The notes under the pieces were generated by a model. It saw only the letters and a list, made by a program, of their open reading frames with translations. It was not told the DNA's origin and ran no database searches. A program made the position numbers and the translations under genes. DNA of 64,000 nucleotides from Dehalococcoidia bacterium (lineage in GTDB: Bacteria; Chloroflexota; Dehalococcoidia; SpSt-223). The stretch covers positions 1 through 64,000 of the forward strand of contig BPIC01000006.1 in assembly GCA_026003895.1 (NCBI GenBank). Direction: 5' to 3'. This document shows, piece after piece, positions 1 through 9,067 of the stretch; position 1 is the first letter of the stretch; every line of letters begins with the position of its first letter.

Positions 1-323
1 ACTTCTCCAGCGTGCCGGGCCGGAAGTTCTCGATGAAGACGTCCGCCGTTTCGATCAACTTCAGCAGGATCTCTTGGCCTTCGGGCAGGCTGAAATTGAG
101 GGGTGATGGCACGCTTGTTGCGTCCCACGATCTTCCACCACAGGCCGTGACCGTTCTTGGTATAGCCGTGCGTCCGCAGACTATCCCCGCGCGGGTGTTC
201 GATCTTGATAACGTCCGCGCCGAAGTCCCCGAGGTACATAGCCATCAGCGGACCGGCAAGGATGGTGGCGGCATCTAAGACGCGGATGCCCTCAAGTGGC
301 TGTGGGCGCCCGTTCGTCGTCAT
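1..323 (-). CDS. CaiB/BaiF CoA-transferase family III, N-terminal part (runs off window, frameshifted)
   Basis: Read on the minus strand from ATG at 323, the first ~75 residues match the N-terminus of family III CoA-transferases, which move CoA between carboxylic acids: motifs LEGIRVLDAATILAGP, YLGDFGADVIKIEHP and VGRNKRAITLN are visible. The frame breaks at the G run 100-103 (C4 in the coding strand where C3 keeps the frame). After it, the next frame continues the family sequence (FSLPEGQEILLKLIETAD, then FIENFRPGTLEK) to the window edge. The start ATG overlaps the TGA of the upstream MerR gene (ATGA), so the two are probably translationally coupled. The substrate cannot be told because the rest of the gene is outside the window. 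Confidence 0.85.
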   Translation of the reverse strand, partial: MTTNGRPQPLEGIRVLDAATILAGPLMAMYLGDFGADVIKIEHPRGDSLRTHGYTKNGHGLWWKIVGRNKRAITPQFQPARRPRDPAEVDRNGGRLHRELPARHAGE

Positions 324-1189
324 CGGCCATAACCCCCATCAGTACTACGCGCGTTCCAGCGCATCTGTGCGCCGAAGGTAGGATAGCCTACCAGCACGCG
401 CCATTCATGATGTCGTCGCGGTCCTAAGCGGTCGCAAAGCAGTATGGCGGCCGCAGAGGGGTCACTCGGCAGCCGGAGCGCCCAGGCTGGGGCGCGATCA
501 TCAAGCACCGCCACGATCGGCGCTGCCCCGCGCAGCCGCTCAAACGCACCGATGCCCTCGGCCAAGATCCCGGGCGAGCCAAACCGTTCCGCGAGGCGCC
601 CAACCACGTCAGCTGGCGACATCTCGCCAAACGCGAAGACCGGCCAACCCCTGCGCCCCACCAGCGCCCCCACGACGAGCGCTCGCAGGTCCGCCCCGGC
701 GAGTCCCCCGACGACGATGGGAGCACCATCCTGTTCGAGCACGCCGAGCAGCCGAACCAGCCGACTCCGCAGCAACTGGCCGCCAAACCGAGCCGCGTCC
801 GGCGAAAGCTCCTCCAGCAGCTCAATTGCCGGCCAGACGACATCCGTCAACCACGCGTCGACCGACACGAGCGCAGCCAACTCGTCTAATCGGCGCCGCG
901 CGGCGCCGAAGTCCATCCCGCGCAGCGCGTCGCCGAGTGCGGCGTCCACATCGGGCCGCACCCGGCTCGAGCCGAGCGACGCCGCAACCTGAGCCGCGCC
1001 GGTCTCTCGGTCGCGCAGTCGTCGAAGAACGTCGAGATCGGCCTCGGAGTACAGTCGGCGTCCGCTCGCGGTGCGCTGCGGCCGCGGAATACCGTACCGT
1101 CGCTCCCACGCTCGAATGGTGTCGGCTGGAATGCCCGTGCGCTTGACGACCGCGCCCATCGTCAGGTACGGCGCATTTCGATCGCTCAC
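320..1189 (-). CDS. MerR-family regulator with a degenerate cobalamin-binding-like C-terminal domain
   Basis: 289 aa. Residues ~8-75 form a MerR winged HTH (TMGAVVKRTGIPADTIRAWE, then the RYGIPRP wing and a GRRLYSEADL segment). The remainder has the layout of the helical plus Rossmann B12-binding region of CarH/LitR-type regulators (GRRGWPVFAFGEMSPADVV resembles the segment after the B12 loop). The B12 signature DxHxxG is absent: the equivalent stretch reads GLAGADLRALVVG, with no histidine. So it is a MerR-type regulator that probably does not bind cobalamin through a His ligand. It lies 5 bp after the MutS-like gene and overlaps the CoA-transferase start by 4 bp, so it may regulate its own operon. 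Family call is firm; ligand unknown. Confidence 0.85.
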   Translation of the reverse strand: MSDRNAPYLTMGAVVKRTGIPADTIRAWERRYGIPRPQRTASGRRLYSEADLDVLRRLRDRETGAAQVAASLGSSRVRPDVDAALGDALRGMDFGAARRRLDELAALVSVDAWLTDVVWPAIELLEELSPDAARFGGQLLRSRLVRLLGVLEQDGAPIVVGGLAGADLRALVVGALVGRRGWPVFAFGEMSPADVVGRLAERFGSPGILAEGIGAFERLRGAAPIVAVLDDRAPAWALRLPSDPSAAAILLCDRLGPRRHHEWRVLVGYPTFGAQMRWNARSTDGGYGR

Positions 1190-1194
1190 GCGCC

Positions 1195-3052
1195 CTACTC
1201 CCCAGCCGGCAATCCCACGATCTCCATTAAGCGGAGTGCGTTGGTGGAGGTCGCGAGGCCGGGACGGAGCCGGTAATCGAAGCGCATCACTGCGCCGTCG
1301 GCGCCCGGCTCGATCTGCTCGCTGAAGTGCACACAGTCGGCCACCGCACGCAGCTCAGGAGCCGCCGCCAGCGTCAGGTCGTGAGTTGAAATCGCGCCAA
1401 TTGCCTCGCTGGCGACAAGGTGGGCAAGAATTCGCCGGGCCGCCGCCTGCCGCTCGGCGGTGTTCGTTCCGAGCAAGATCTCATCCAGCAGGTAGAGCAC
1501 GCGCCGATCAGGCGTTTGCAGCATCTACCGCATCCACAATCTGTTTGATGCGGCCCAGTTCCGCCATGAAGAAGGACACGCCCTCTTCGAGCGAGTCCTG
1601 CACGCGCATACTCGTCCATACGTCCAACGCTGGCAGCGAGAGCGACTGGGCACACACCGGCGCCCCGGCGAGCGCCAACACGACATTAAGCCCGAGAGCG
1701 CGCAAATAGGTACTCTTCCCTGACATGTTTGAGCCGGTGACGAGCAGAAATGTTCCCGGCGGTCCAACACGGACATCATTCGACACCCGAACGGCGTCGG
1801 GGATCAAGGGGTGGCCGACCGCCCGCCCGAGCACCTCGTCGGCATCGTCGCGAAGGTCGGGGAAGACCCAGTTAGGGTTATCGTGTGCCAGCCCCGCTAG
1901 CGCGGCCAGCGCCTCGATCTCCGCCTGCGCCGCAAGCCAGCCGCGCAACCGTCTCCCGCAGCGCTGCTGCCAACCTTCGAGCATTGCCAGTACGTGCACA
2001 TCCCAGAGCGTGAGCGCCTGGACAACGCCGTAGAGCATCGCCGAGCGGGGAATCGCGGCGTTGCCAATGCGGTACAGCCGGGCAACCTCCCGGTGGGCCG
2101 GCAATCCAGAGTCAGTGAGCACCCCGGTGAGGTCGCTAAGTAGCGGAGCGCGAAAGCCGGCGGAGGTGCTCGCCGCGAATGCAGCGGCATACCACCGGAG
2201 CGGTTCCGCCGTGTCGCGAACCGCGGCGACGATTCGGTGAGCATCCCGCCCGCTGGTAGCGGCGATCAGCAGAGTAAGCCCGAGGAAGGGAAGCCAGATC
2301 GGCCAGCCGACGAGGCCGAGAACGTGCGCGGCGAATGCAAGCCAGAGCGTAGTGGCAGCGACCCGGCTAGTCGCCACGAGCCAAGCCCGACCCGCCAGCC
2401 AACTGGGGCCTTCCGCCCAGGCCAGCAAGGGATCGAGAGACGGCCGGGCCTCGGCGGCAGATCGGGCAAGCAGGGAGAACGTTTCTCGGAGGTCGATTTG
2501 GGGGGCGAGTTCGCGCACCGCTTCCTGCCGCCGCCGTGCGCTCGCCAGCGAGGCGGGTGAAAGAAGCCAACTCGCGAGGGTGGGTTCGGCGAGGGTGCCT
2601 CCCACAACATCCAGCAGGTGAAAGAGCGAGGCGCGCCCAAAGAGATCGAGGTCACTCGCATAGGCGTGGCCGGCTGGACTGCGAGTCTGGTGATACACCG
2701 GCAAGTCGCTCCAACGGCGGAGCACGCGGCGCTCGGCCTCTTCGTTGAGCCGCTCAAGCAAGACCAGCCGTCGACGGCGCTGCTCCTGCCGACCGTGTAT
2801 CACTACGAGCACGGCAAAGGCGGCGACTGGTACGACGGACGCCACCAAGATCGGTGCGCTCTGGGTCAAAACGCTCCAAACAATCAGCCCGAGCGCCGCC
2901 GCCATCGCGGCGAGCCGGCCGTTCGCCACGAGGCTCCAGCGACGCGCCTCAGCCGACCGTTCCGCAGCGTAATGATCGCGCCGGGCGCGATACACGGCGG
3001 CGGCTGGCGGTTCCGCACTAGGCACCGCGGCCGGCGCGAGGGAAAGTGGCAT
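1195..3052 (-). CDS. Membrane-anchored MutS-family ATPase (one frameshift)
   Basis: About 618 aa after joining two frames. It lacks the MutS mismatch-recognition domain. Hydrophobic segments at residues ~45-90 and ~220-255 suggest membrane anchoring, followed by a MutS-like helical core and the MutS ATPase domain: Walker A TGSNMSGKST near residue 440, the SFFMAELGRIKQIVDA segment, then Walker B VLYLLDEILLGTN and the STHDL switch. The frame breaks at about 1508-1530, between the two halves of the ATPase domain: the first frame ends at a TGA and the rest continues one frame over without loss of conserved sequence, as expected for a single-base error. It sits 7 bp after the DUF3090 gene and 5 bp before the MerR gene. 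Role in DNA repair is doubtful; the true substrate of such membrane MutS-like proteins is unknown to me. Confidence 0.85.
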
Positions 3053-3059
3053 GCGCCGG

Positions 3060-3563
3060 CTAGCTCATCGAAAAGTGGCCATTCGAACGGACACAGACAT
3101 GGCCGTCTGGATTGATCGGTGCGCCGCACAGCGGACAGCGCGGGCGGCCCGCGGCGACGATTTCCTCAATCTGGCTGCTCAGCTTCTTCATCATGGCGCG
3201 GCTGGCGCGGCAAACGAAGTCTGGTGTGTCGTTTTCGCCAGTTTCCGGCAAGTAGACCACGACGACGAACAGATCGCTCGCCTCATCAAAGCCGAGGCCC
3301 AGCCGACCGACCGGCGCGTCGATTGTCTCGAAGCTGGAAGCCACGCCGCTCGGAATCGTTCCCTCACCGGCGTTCTCGTCCATCTGCGCCAGAAGCTGCT
3401 CGATTGCCAAGCCGAGCGCCTGAAGCTGCTCCTTCTCGATCCAGAGCGAGGCGAGCTCATATTCGTTGGCTATCAACAATCGGAAGGTGCGCCGGCCCGG
3501 CGGGCCCTGCGACTCGGCCTCCAGACGGACGACCGGTCCAAAATCGCGCGGTGTGCTCGCCAT
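3060..3563 (-). CDS. DUF3090 family protein with C-terminal zinc-finger-like motif
   Basis: 167 aa, intact. It shows the DUF3090 pattern: an N-terminal ligand-like beta domain (GPPGRRTFRLLIANEYELA), a central GRLGLGFDEASDLFVVVVY stretch, and a C-terminal zinc-knuckle RCPLCGAPINPDGHVC. Function of the family is not known to me; in actinobacteria it is often next to phosphatase and kinase-like genes. Here it is the first gene of a four-gene minus-strand operon with the MutS-like, MerR and CoA-transferase genes. The start ATG at 3563 has a purine-rich GAAGGGG upstream, and a TATAAT box lies about 70 bp upstream. Confidence 0.85.
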   Translation of the reverse strand: MASTPRDFGPVVRLEAESQGPPGRRTFRLLIANEYELASLWIEKEQLQALGLAIEQLLAQMDENAGEGTIPSGVASSFETIDAPVGRLGLGFDEASDLFVVVVYLPETGENDTPDFVCRASRAMMKKLSSQIEEIVAAGRPRCPLCGAPINPDGHVCVRSNGHFSMS

Positions 3564-3629
3564 CAGTCGCGAGTCCCCTTCGCCAAGATTCCGTGCGACC
3601 GAGGGTGATTCGATCTCGGGGCGTCAGCA

Positions 3630-3635
3630 ATTATA
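3630..3635 (-). promoter_or_regulatory. Candidate -10 box (TATAAT) for the DUF3090-MutS-MerR operon
   Basis: A perfect TATAAT lies on the minus strand in the divergent intergenic gap, about 67 bp upstream of the DUF3090 start. No good -35 is seen at 17 bp (CCGAAG), so the assignment rests on the -10 and position only. Confidence 0.4.
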
Positions 3636-3669
3636 CGGAACGATCTTGGCAGCTTCGGGGAGGCGCGGC

Positions 3670-4433
3670 GTGACACGGATTCGGCGAGGGCTACGTCCGG
3701 CTCCCGACCGGACTGATTCACCTGCGCTACGGCGGCCGGGGTGAACCGCTCGTCGTGCTGCACGACGCCGGCCAATCCTCAGCAGCGGCAGAACGCCACG
3801 GGCTGCTCGCCCACCTCGGCGAGAGATACCGCGTCTACGCGCCTGACCTTCCGGGGCATGGTCGGTCCGATCCGCTTCCCGAGGCGCTGACGCTTGACGC
3901 CCTCGCGGCGACGGTGCGTGCCGTCGCCAGCGAACTCGGCGATCGGTCCATCCGAGTGCTCGGCGTTGGGCTAGGCGCGATCATCGGGGCTCGGCTCGCC
4001 GCCGATCGATCGATCGTTCCGGCGCTCGTCTGCGCCTTTCCGCCGGAGACTCCGACCTCCGAGTCGGCCGACATCCCAGATGGACGGCGCTTCACGATGC
4101 GGTTCTCCCAACTTATGGCTCGGCTCGCGGAGCACCCCGGCGGGGGCGGAGGAAGCGTCGTCGCTCGTCCTCGAGGAGGCCGTCGCTGGGGACCACGGGC
4201 GACACGCCACGGCGCTCCGCCACGGGGCCGATCTCGCTGCGCTACTCGGGCCGTTGGAGACGCCGGCGCTCCTCATGGCAACCCTCGACGATCCGCAGTT
4301 TGACGTATTGAGCGAGATCGCCGGACGCAATGCGCATATTCGATCTTGCGCTTTCCCCTCGCGGTCTGTTGTTCGGTGCATTCGAGCCGGAAACCTTCAA
4401 GAGCACCGTGGTAGACGTTTTCTGATACCCTGA
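3670..4433 (+). CDS. Alpha/beta hydrolase (frameshifted)
   Basis: An alpha/beta-hydrolase fold protein broken into frames. The first coherent part (from ~3677) reads GFGEGYVRLPTGLIHLRYGG, PLVVLHDAGQSS, YRVYAPDLPGHGRSDP and IRVLGVGLGAIIGARLAA: the lid-strand and PDLPGHGRS motifs are typical. The nucleophile elbow GxSxG appears as GVGLGA, so the usual serine is a glycine. The frame changes in the C/G-rich stretch ~4125-4150, after which AEEASSLVLEEAVAGDHGRH and PALLMATLDDPQFD continue the protein. The start is probably GTG 3670 behind a GGGGAGG ribosome site at 3657-3663, which needs another small indel near 3676. The C-terminal ~30 residues also look off-frame. Substrate unknown, possibly not catalytic. 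Confidence 0.65.
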
Positions 4434-4448
4434 ACTTGGGGGAATGCC

Positions 4449-4833
4449 ATGTCGAGCGATGCCAACAAGGCCATCATCGCCGCGTTCACTGACGCCGTCT
4501 GGCGCCAGCGCGACTTTGACGCTATCGATCGTTTTTTCAGCGACCGCTATCGCGATGCCGAGATCCTTGGCGATCCGCGTTCCGGTCTCAAGCAATTCTT
4601 TGCCAGCTATTTCGCCAGCCGGCCGGGACTTTCGAGTGACGACCGAGGAGTACATCGCCGAAGGGGACCGGGTCGTCCAGTACATTACCGGCGAGTTCAC
4701 GAACAGGCTTGAACGTCTTGGACCGCTTGGGGCCAAGATGGTGATGCACGAGATCAACATCTTTACCGTGCACGAGGGAACGATCGTCGGGCGAATCGGC
4801 ATTGGCCGCTCGATCCCGGTCGCTGCGACCTAG
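4449..4833 (+). CDS. SnoaL-like / NTF2-fold small protein (frameshifted)
   Basis: About 127 aa after joining two frames at ~4615-4640. The first frame gives KAIIAAFTDAVWRQRDFDAI, the second gives FRVTTEEYIAEGDRVVQYI followed by a GEFTN...GPLGAKMVMHEINIF ending, which is the usual SnoaL-like polyketide-cyclase/ester-cyclase pattern (cone-shaped alpha+beta fold). Start ATG 4449 has a GGGGGAA ribosome site. It lies 15 bp after the hydrolase and probably shares its transcript. Such proteins act on small hydrophobic substrates; the actual substrate cannot be inferred. Confidence 0.75.
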
Positions 4834-4837
4834 CCGG

Positions 4838-5642
4838 TCAGGAGAGCGTCCACTCCCCAGTGCCGAGGCGCTGCTCCGCCGACTGCCCAGCACCCAGCCG
4901 CCGCACGAGGCGTCGGACGGCCACCGTCCACGGGTGGCTCGGCATCGCCACCGCCAACAAGTCCACCTGCCGGTGCGCCAGTTCCGGGGCGAGCGGCAGC
5001 ACCCCCCACAACGGGCACGCCATAGGCCGCTTCGAACTCGCGACGCAGCCGTGCTGGGCTGACGTCATCGGCGCTTGGCTCACCACGAGAACAGTCCGAC
5101 GTGCGCCGAGGCGTTCCGCAATGCCAAGCATGACCGCCGTCGCTTGCAGATCCTGCGCATCAGGCCGCGCGACTTCAAGCAAAACATCGGCCGATGCCGC
5201 GGAAAGCAGGGCCTCATCACCCAGCCCGGCGCCCGTCTCTACCACCAGCCAATCGAGCCCAAGTTTGTCGAGCACGCGGCGAATGGCGTCCTTGAAAACT
5301 CCTTGGTCCAGTTCGGACGGTCCCGGCGGAGCGAGCCACTCACGCCAGAGCACGCGCGGCAAGATGACCAGCTGGCCTCCATCTACTGGCGGCGCGATGC
5401 GTTCGGTGACGTCGATGGCCACGCCTTCGATCGGAATGCGGTTCCAGAAATAGTCCGACAGTCGGGCGTCGAGCGCCGCCGGCTCCAGCCCGAATAGCGC
5501 CGGCATGCCCAACGCCTCATCACCAAAGTCGGACCGCCCCGACGCGCGCTCCGCTTCCGGCAAGCAGCGCGGAAACGTTCGCCGCCAGATGAGTTCGGCC
5601 GACTCCGGGACGGAACGAGTGAAACGCGAGAACGGTTGTCAC
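4838..5642 (-). CDS. MinD/ParA-like protein with altered P-loop (one frameshift)
   Basis: About 267 aa, joining two frames near 5525. It opens TTVLAFHSFRPGVGRTHLAA, the place of the deviant Walker A of MinD/ParA proteins (KGGxGKT), but reads RPGVGRT: both lysines are arginine. Next come ANVSALLAGSGARVGAVDFG, DWLVVETGAGLGDEAL (position of the DxxxG switch) and ADVLLEVARPDAQDL, ending with a CpaE/MinD-like PVWGVLP-type segment (PLWGVLPLAPELAH). The start is taken as GTG 5642, 11 bp after the HAMP gene. The gene is the last of a three-gene minus-strand unit with a HAMP sensor and an MFS transporter. It may be a non-hydrolysing member that reports the sensor state; that is inference. Confidence 0.7.
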
Positions 5643-5653
5643 AAGATTGTGGC

Positions 5654-6867
5654 CTACTCGCCGCCCGATCCAGCGGACGACTCGCTCGAGGTGGTGCGTT
5701 GCATCCCACGCCGCAACTCTCGGCGCGCGCCTGCAGCGTCTGGAAGTAGTCGGTGCCGGTGATTTCCTTCGACTTCTCGCGGCCTTCTTGACCTCATCGA
5801 TCTCGATACGCAGTTCCACAATCTGCTGTTTTAGACGCGCTTCGCGCTGGAGGACCTCTTCGGCCATGCGCCCGAACACTTTCGCGAGGCTGCCCGATTT
5901 CGTCGGTGCTGTCGGTCGACTTCAGTTCGCTCGCCTCGGCCTCGGTCAGGTTCCCGCTCTCCATCTCCTCGGCGGCCTCCGTAAGACGCAGCAGCGGCCG
6001 TGAGAATGATTGGGCAACCAACGTCGCGTTTGCGATGGTGAAGACGAGCGACACAAGCACGGTCAGCAGGATTTTGCGCCGTCAACGTGGTCGTCGAGAG
6101 CTGCGGGCTTCCCTGAGCCGTCGCCGTCAACTGCTGGTTGAGCGAGAACTGCTGCGTGAGGAAGTAGCCGAGCAAAAGCGTAGGCAACGCTGCGGAGATC
6201 GTGATCGCAAATGAGAAGCCGGCGCAGCAGGCCAGACCGCAGCCACATCGTTTGCCGCAGCTCCAGCCGTTCGGCGTTGTACATCACAATAGGCACGAGG
6301 ATGAGCGTGTTGATCGCGTTCGACGTAAACAGCGGCACGAATCGGGTCGTCATCACAAACTCGAAGGTCGGGCCGATGGCGCGGCACCACGGCTGCGGAG
6401 ATTCGGCGCGACAGAGCCACCAGTCAAACGTCGAGGAAGTGAACATGGCGATCGCGACGCCGACCACCGCGACGACGAGCGCTGTCACCACCTGTCGGAA
6501 CGTCAGGTAGCGCGGCTTGAAGATCCAAGCGTACAGACCAGGGATGAACCCCATCAGTCCGTTGCCAAGGTGGGAATGCCAGAAGGTAAACGCTCGCGGG
6601 ATCAAGCTTGGATTCGCGCCATTGAATGTCAACCAGTCGCCCAACGCGTTACCGAAGAAGCCAACACCAAGTCCAACCAGCGGTCCGTAAAAGAAACCCA
6701 TCAAAATAGGCACAACCACGGCAGGCCGCAGCACGAGGTTCACGTTTATCGCGTTGACCGAAAGGTTCAAGAACGAGGGTTAACCAAGAAAAAACACCGT
6801 ACAGGACAATGCCAACTGCCAGTGCGATCGCTTCACGCCGTCCGAATAGCCGGACTTGCCGGTTCAC
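5654..6867 (-). CDS. ECF-like membrane domain plus HAMP and coiled-coil sensor protein (several frameshifts)
   Basis: When frames are joined the region reads as one ~400-aa protein. Order: an N-terminal 5-6 TM domain like ECF-transporter S components (VVPILMGFFYGPLVGLGVG, FFGNALGDWLTF, GLMGFIPGLYAWIF), a TM segment ISAALPTLLLGYFLTQQF with a short outside loop, another TM (VLVSLVFTIANATLVAQSF), a HAMP domain (SRPLLRLTEAAEEMESGNL), a coiled coil (VLQREARLKQQIVELRIEID) and a short tail (KEITGTDYFQTLQARA). Frame breaks are needed near 6780, 6205, 6065, 5895, 5785 and 5702. Start is GTG 6867 with a GAGGAGG site just upstream. No kinase, cyclase or methyl-accepting domain follows the HAMP; the nearest possible effector is the MinD-like protein 11 bp downstream. 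Confidence 0.7.
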
Positions 6868-6911
6868 CGTCGCTCCTCCTCGCGAATCCCCCAAAAGCAT
6901 CCTGCGTTCCT

Positions 6912-8234
6912 CACAGGTCCAGCTTCTTGAAGATATCGCCACGATTGCGCTTTCGCTGAAGGCCTCCAATTGAGCATGCTCGAATCGTAGCTTCGGCTAA
7001 AGCTCAACACCGCCCACAAGGCAAACGCCATCGTCACGCCGGCAATCAGCAAGTAAAGCGATCGAGCTTGGGACAAGGAAATCACCCCTGCGCTCGCAAG
7101 CGCCAAACTCCCGCCAACCACGGCCGTCCCAACAATCGCTCCGAAGGGATAGAGAACGCCATCGAGGAACGCGCTTACCCGGCCGCGCCGCTCGTCGGGA
7201 ACCAGCCCCTGAAACGACTTTCTCGCTGGGAGCTCCACGCGCTGCAGCACGACCCGGCTGAGGAAGTTCCCAACGACGACCGGCCAGAGGCCGGGCAGCA
7301 CCAGCGCCGAGCCCACCGCAAGCAGCAGCGTGGCCGGCATCACCGCAAACACCCCTTTGAACTCGATCCGCGCAATGTACTTCGTCGCGAAGGCCTGCAT
7401 CAGCACAATGGCGACCAGCGTCGCGACCTTGAACAACCCATAGAACGCCTGAAGCGAGTCCGGGTCGGAAAAGGACGCCTGTAGGTCGCTCAAGAAGACG
7501 TACTCGATCGTGGTGTAGCCGCCCGAAATCGCGATGATGATAAGACCGAGGAACCGGAATGCCGGCACGTCGCGAAGGAACCCGATCCCCTCACGGAGGG
7601 TGTCGATGACGTGCTCATTGTCACGCGCTTGGCGCGAGCGGATGCCCTCCAGCCGAAACCAGGCCGGCAGCACGAGGCCGAGCAGCAGCCCAAGCGCGAC
7701 ATTGATGAGCAGCGTTGGCGACGGTCCAGCGAGGTTGGCAAGCGCCAGGCCCGCTGCGACGAAGTTCCCCGTCATTCCACCGACAATGCTGATCACGGCG
7801 AGCAATGGAAACAGCCGCCGTGACTCCCCGACCGCAAACGCGTCGTTGCCGAACGTCCAAAGCGCCAACGGGAGCAACGCCATGTGTTGGACGATCACGA
7901 CGTAATAGACGAGAAAGCTGAGGAGCGGTGGCGCGTTCACGGTGAACAGCAGCCAGACGAGGCCGTAGGCAAGAGCGCCGAGGAAGGCGGCCGCCACGAT
8001 GAGTTGGCTGCGCTGGAAGCGGTCGACGATAAGCGAATAGGCCGTGGACGTGAGCAAGACCGACAGCATGCCTCCAGCCCAGACCCAGAGAATATTGTCG
8101 ACACCAACCTGACTGATGAGCCCGGACGTTGCCGCGACTTCGTTCGACTGAAGCATGAACGTGAAGGCAAACAGCAGGAACGCGAGCAAGAAAAACGGAC
8201 CACGCTCTTCGTGGGAAACATGTGTGCCAATCAT
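6912..8234 (-). CDS. MFS protein resembling the NTP/NDP exchange transporter family (C-terminal frameshift)
   Basis: About 440 aa with ~12 hydrophobic segments. The first half reads MLQSNEVAATSGLISQVG then LLTSTAYSLIVDRFQRSQL, the second half GGYTTIEYVFLSDLQASF, YIARIEFKGVFAVMP and RVELPARKSFQGLVPDERRG. This pattern resembles the ATP/ADP-translocase-like (Npt1/Npt2) branch of the MFS. A single indel near 6968 restores a C-terminus SSMLNWRLQRKRNRGDIF ending at TGA 6914-6912. The start is ATG 8234. It is the first gene of a unit with the HAMP sensor (44 bp later) and the MinD-like gene. The transported molecule is unknown; it may serve as a sensor module rather than a transporter. Confidence 0.75.
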
Positions 8235-8340
8235 CGTGTAACCCGCGGACTGAGAGGAGGTTTCACTCCTATACTAGGCGCCAATTCGGTCCCCCGAGGC
8301 CAAGGCACTCTACACGCCGGATCCGAGAGCAGGAGGCAAT

Positions 8341-8895
8341 TTGTTCGGGCCCACGCTTACCGGCAGGCTCGTCGTGCTCGGTCAGCCCAAAACCGAGTTT
8401 ATCCCGATTTACCTCCGCTGGTTCGCAGACGTTCAGGTCACCCAATTCCTCCCATATCGTCACCCACCGTCCGTCAAAATGGAAGAGGAATGGCTCGAGA
8501 ACATGGCAAAAAGTCAGGAAGATGTCGTCTGGACCATCCTCCTCGACGAACGACTGATCGGCATGGTCGGGTTGCATCAAATCGATTGGGTGAACCGAAA
8601 CTGCGCTCAGGGCATTATGCTCGGCGAGCGCGACACCTGGAATGCTGGGGTCGGCAGCGACGCCCTGCTGCTGACGCTTCGCTACGCCTTTCTCGAACTT
8701 GGAATGGAAAAGGTCAAAGGGTATATCGCGCTACCGAACCGTGCGAGCCTGAAAATGGCAACCCGATGCGGCTATCGCGAGGTCGGCGTCCACCGCCGCG
8801 AGTGGTATCGCGGCGGCGCCTGGGTCGACCGCTGGATCGGCGAAGTGCTGCGCGACGAATGGATCGCCGAGTTCTGCGGCGGAGGCAATCAGTAG
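8341..8895 (+). CDS. GNAT-family N-acetyltransferase (RimJ/RimL type)
   Basis: 184 aa, intact. It shows the RimJ-like GNAT layout: TGRLVVLGQPKTEFIPIYLR at the start, WTILLDERLIGMVGLHQIDW for strands 2-4, the acetyl-CoA segment NAGVGSDALLLTLRYAF, and the ALPNRASLKMATRCGYREVG segment with the conserved Asn and the final strand. It transfers an acetyl group from acetyl-CoA to an amine; the substrate cannot be told. The start is TTG 8341 with an AGGAGG site 6 bp upstream. A TATACT box at 8270-8275 lies in the divergent gap shared with the MFS gene. Confidence 0.85.
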   Translation: MFGPTLTGRLVVLGQPKTEFIPIYLRWFADVQVTQFLPYRHPPSVKMEEEWLENMAKSQEDVVWTILLDERLIGMVGLHQIDWVNRNCAQGIMLGERDTWNAGVGSDALLLTLRYAFLELGMEKVKGYIALPNRASLKMATRCGYREVGVHRREWYRGGAWVDRWIGEVLRDEWIAEFCGGGNQ

Positions 8896-8932
8896 CCGGT
8901 CACGACAGCCGTGCGATACCATTAGCGCATAG

Positions 8933-9004
8933 GCCAGCGTAGCTCAGTGGTAGAGCAGGGGACTCATAAGCCCTTGGCCGGGGGTTCGAATCCCTCCGCT
9001 GGCA
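8933..9004 (+). tRNA. tRNA-Met (anticodon CAT)
   Basis: A 72-nt cloverleaf: acceptor stem GCCAGCG/CGCTGGC (7 bp), D-arm AGCTCAGTGGTAGAGC, anticodon loop CTCATAA giving CAT, T-arm with GGTTCGAATCC, discriminator A. CCA is not encoded. The first base pair is G-C, as in an elongator rather than an initiator tRNA. A tRNA-Ile with a lysidine-modified CAT anticodon cannot be excluded. The last pair of the anticodon stem is A-G. Confidence 0.9.
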
Positions 9005-9067
9005 CCGCTCCATCCATCCAGCATCGCGCCTCGCTGGGATCGCCCCTTCTGTTCCCTGCCCCCGGCC

